NCBI GenBank assembly: GCA_934130975.1
Contig: CAKOYU010000003.1
Coordinates: 1-64,000 of the forward strand
From: an uncultured Clostridia bacterium
GTDB taxonomy: Bacteria > Bacillota > Clostridia > TANB77 > CAG-508
Length of the DNA stretch: 64,000 nucleotides
Reading direction: 5' to 3'
The notes beneath the pieces are model-generated. The model made no database searches and was not told the origin of the DNA. It worked only from the letters and a program-made list of their open reading frames with translations. This document shows positions 63,617 to 64,000 of this stretch, piece after piece. Both the position numbers and the translations under genes were made by a program. Positions within the stretch are counted from its first letter, which is position 1, and each line of letters begins with the position of its first letter.

Positions 63617-64000
63617 TTATTTAAGTGCTGCATTTAACATCCATATCTTTTTAGAATAGTCTGCTAAATAGTCATCCATAAGTGTTGATGTTGCATAATA
63701 TTCTTTATCTTCCGCTTCTTGTTTTATTTGTACCGCCTTTTGTTTTAACTCTTGTAAATCATGAATTACATTTTCCATTATATCAATACTTTTTATTTGT
63801 TCATTTTTAGCTTCTCTTATTTTAGAATTTTCCATAAAATCCTTCATTGTTCCTAATGGTTGATGGCCTAATGATAAAATATGTTCAGCAACTTCATCTA
63901 TCTGCTCTCTTACTTCATCATAGTATTCTTCTAGTTTTTCATGTGTTGTAAAAAATCCTTTTCCAATTACATTCCAATGATAATTTTGTAATTTTACATT
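63617..64000 (-). CDS. dps: Dps/ferritin-like protein, truncated at the window edge
   Basis: The frame is open from the right edge to the stop at 63617, giving the last 127 residues; the true start lies past 64000. Ferroxidase-type residues appear in LQNYHWNVIGKGFFTTHEKL (edge residues 4-23, His) and YYDEVREQIDEVAEHIL (acidic ligands), followed by LGHQPLGT and a helical end. It stores iron and protects DNA from peroxide, with 12 subunits in the family. An internal ATG at 63847 is not the start. Confidence 0.9.
   Translation of the reverse strand, partial: NVKLQNYHWNVIGKGFFTTHEKLEEYYDEVREQIDEVAEHILSLGHQPLGTMKDFMENSKIREAKNEQIKSIDIMENVIHDLQELKQKAVQIKQEAEDKEYYATSTLMDDYLADYSKKIWMLNAALK

Noticed and set aside
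1..64000. CRISPR arrays, rRNA and tRNA genes
   Set aside because: No regular repeat-spacer pattern and no tRNA or rRNA core sequence was noticed on either strand; a covariance-model scan would be the decisive test.

Overview
The window reads as chromosomal DNA of a low-GC anaerobic member of the Bacillota, class Clostridia or close to it. The evidence is a four-subunit pyruvate:ferredoxin oxidoreductase, a spore photoproduct lyase homologue, a MurE with the DNPR motif of diaminopimelate-type ligases, zinc-type S14, a TIGR04086 membrane protein, AGGAGG ribosome sites, TTGACA-17-TATAAT promoters and strong AT bias. UGA is used as a stop, so this is not a mollicute. Every protein gene I can support is on the minus strand, so transcription runs from high to low coordinates. 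The only plus-strand gene I propose is a small RNA near 30.2 kb.

Layout from low to high coordinates: (1) 1-2.9 kb, two tandem cassettes, each holding a SUMF1/C-lectin-fold gene with an identical first third and a mosaic last two thirds, separated by an IS200-type transposase remnant. (2) 3-16.3 kb, a very large cyclic-glucan-synthase-like protein, a membrane-anchored unknown, recD2, trmL and a TPR protein behind a consensus promoter. (3) 16.4-24.2 kb, an unrecognised operon (small coiled-coil protein, 830-residue unknown, SF2 helicase, aberrant sigma-70 factor, small coiled-coil protein). This is the best candidate for an undescribed system. (4) 24.4-27.6 kb, porCDAB. (5) 27.6-31.9 kb, thyA-folA-splB, a compact type I toxin-antitoxin-like locus, a frameshifted radical SAM gene and a short GT2-like gene. 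(6) 31.9-33.2 kb, metK behind a SAM-I riboswitch.

(7) 33.2-50.3 kb, the S10-spc-alpha ribosomal superoperon in standard order with secY, adk, map, infA and rpoA. Oddities here are no rpmD, an extra 113-residue gene between rplW and rplB, five copies of a palindromic intergenic repeat, and a long GC-rich leader before rpsJ. (8) 50.4-54.3 kb, a dCMP deaminase, a reduced SecF/SecD pair, an HD-domain protein and a TIGR04086 protein. (9) 54.3-57.4 kb, lepB-holB-ricT-ferredoxin-rhodanese. (10) 57.4-63.5 kb, murE-mraY-ftsW-murG and a PhoR-like histidine kinase. (11) The right edge cuts a Dps/ferritin-like gene.

The housekeeping blocks form coherent units: energy metabolism (por), dTMP synthesis (thyA-folA), methylation (metK under SAM control), translation, secretion and cell-wall synthesis. 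The accessory novelty is in 1-2.9 kb, 16.4-24.2 kb and 30.2-30.5 kb. All family names come from motif recognition by eye; no database search was run.
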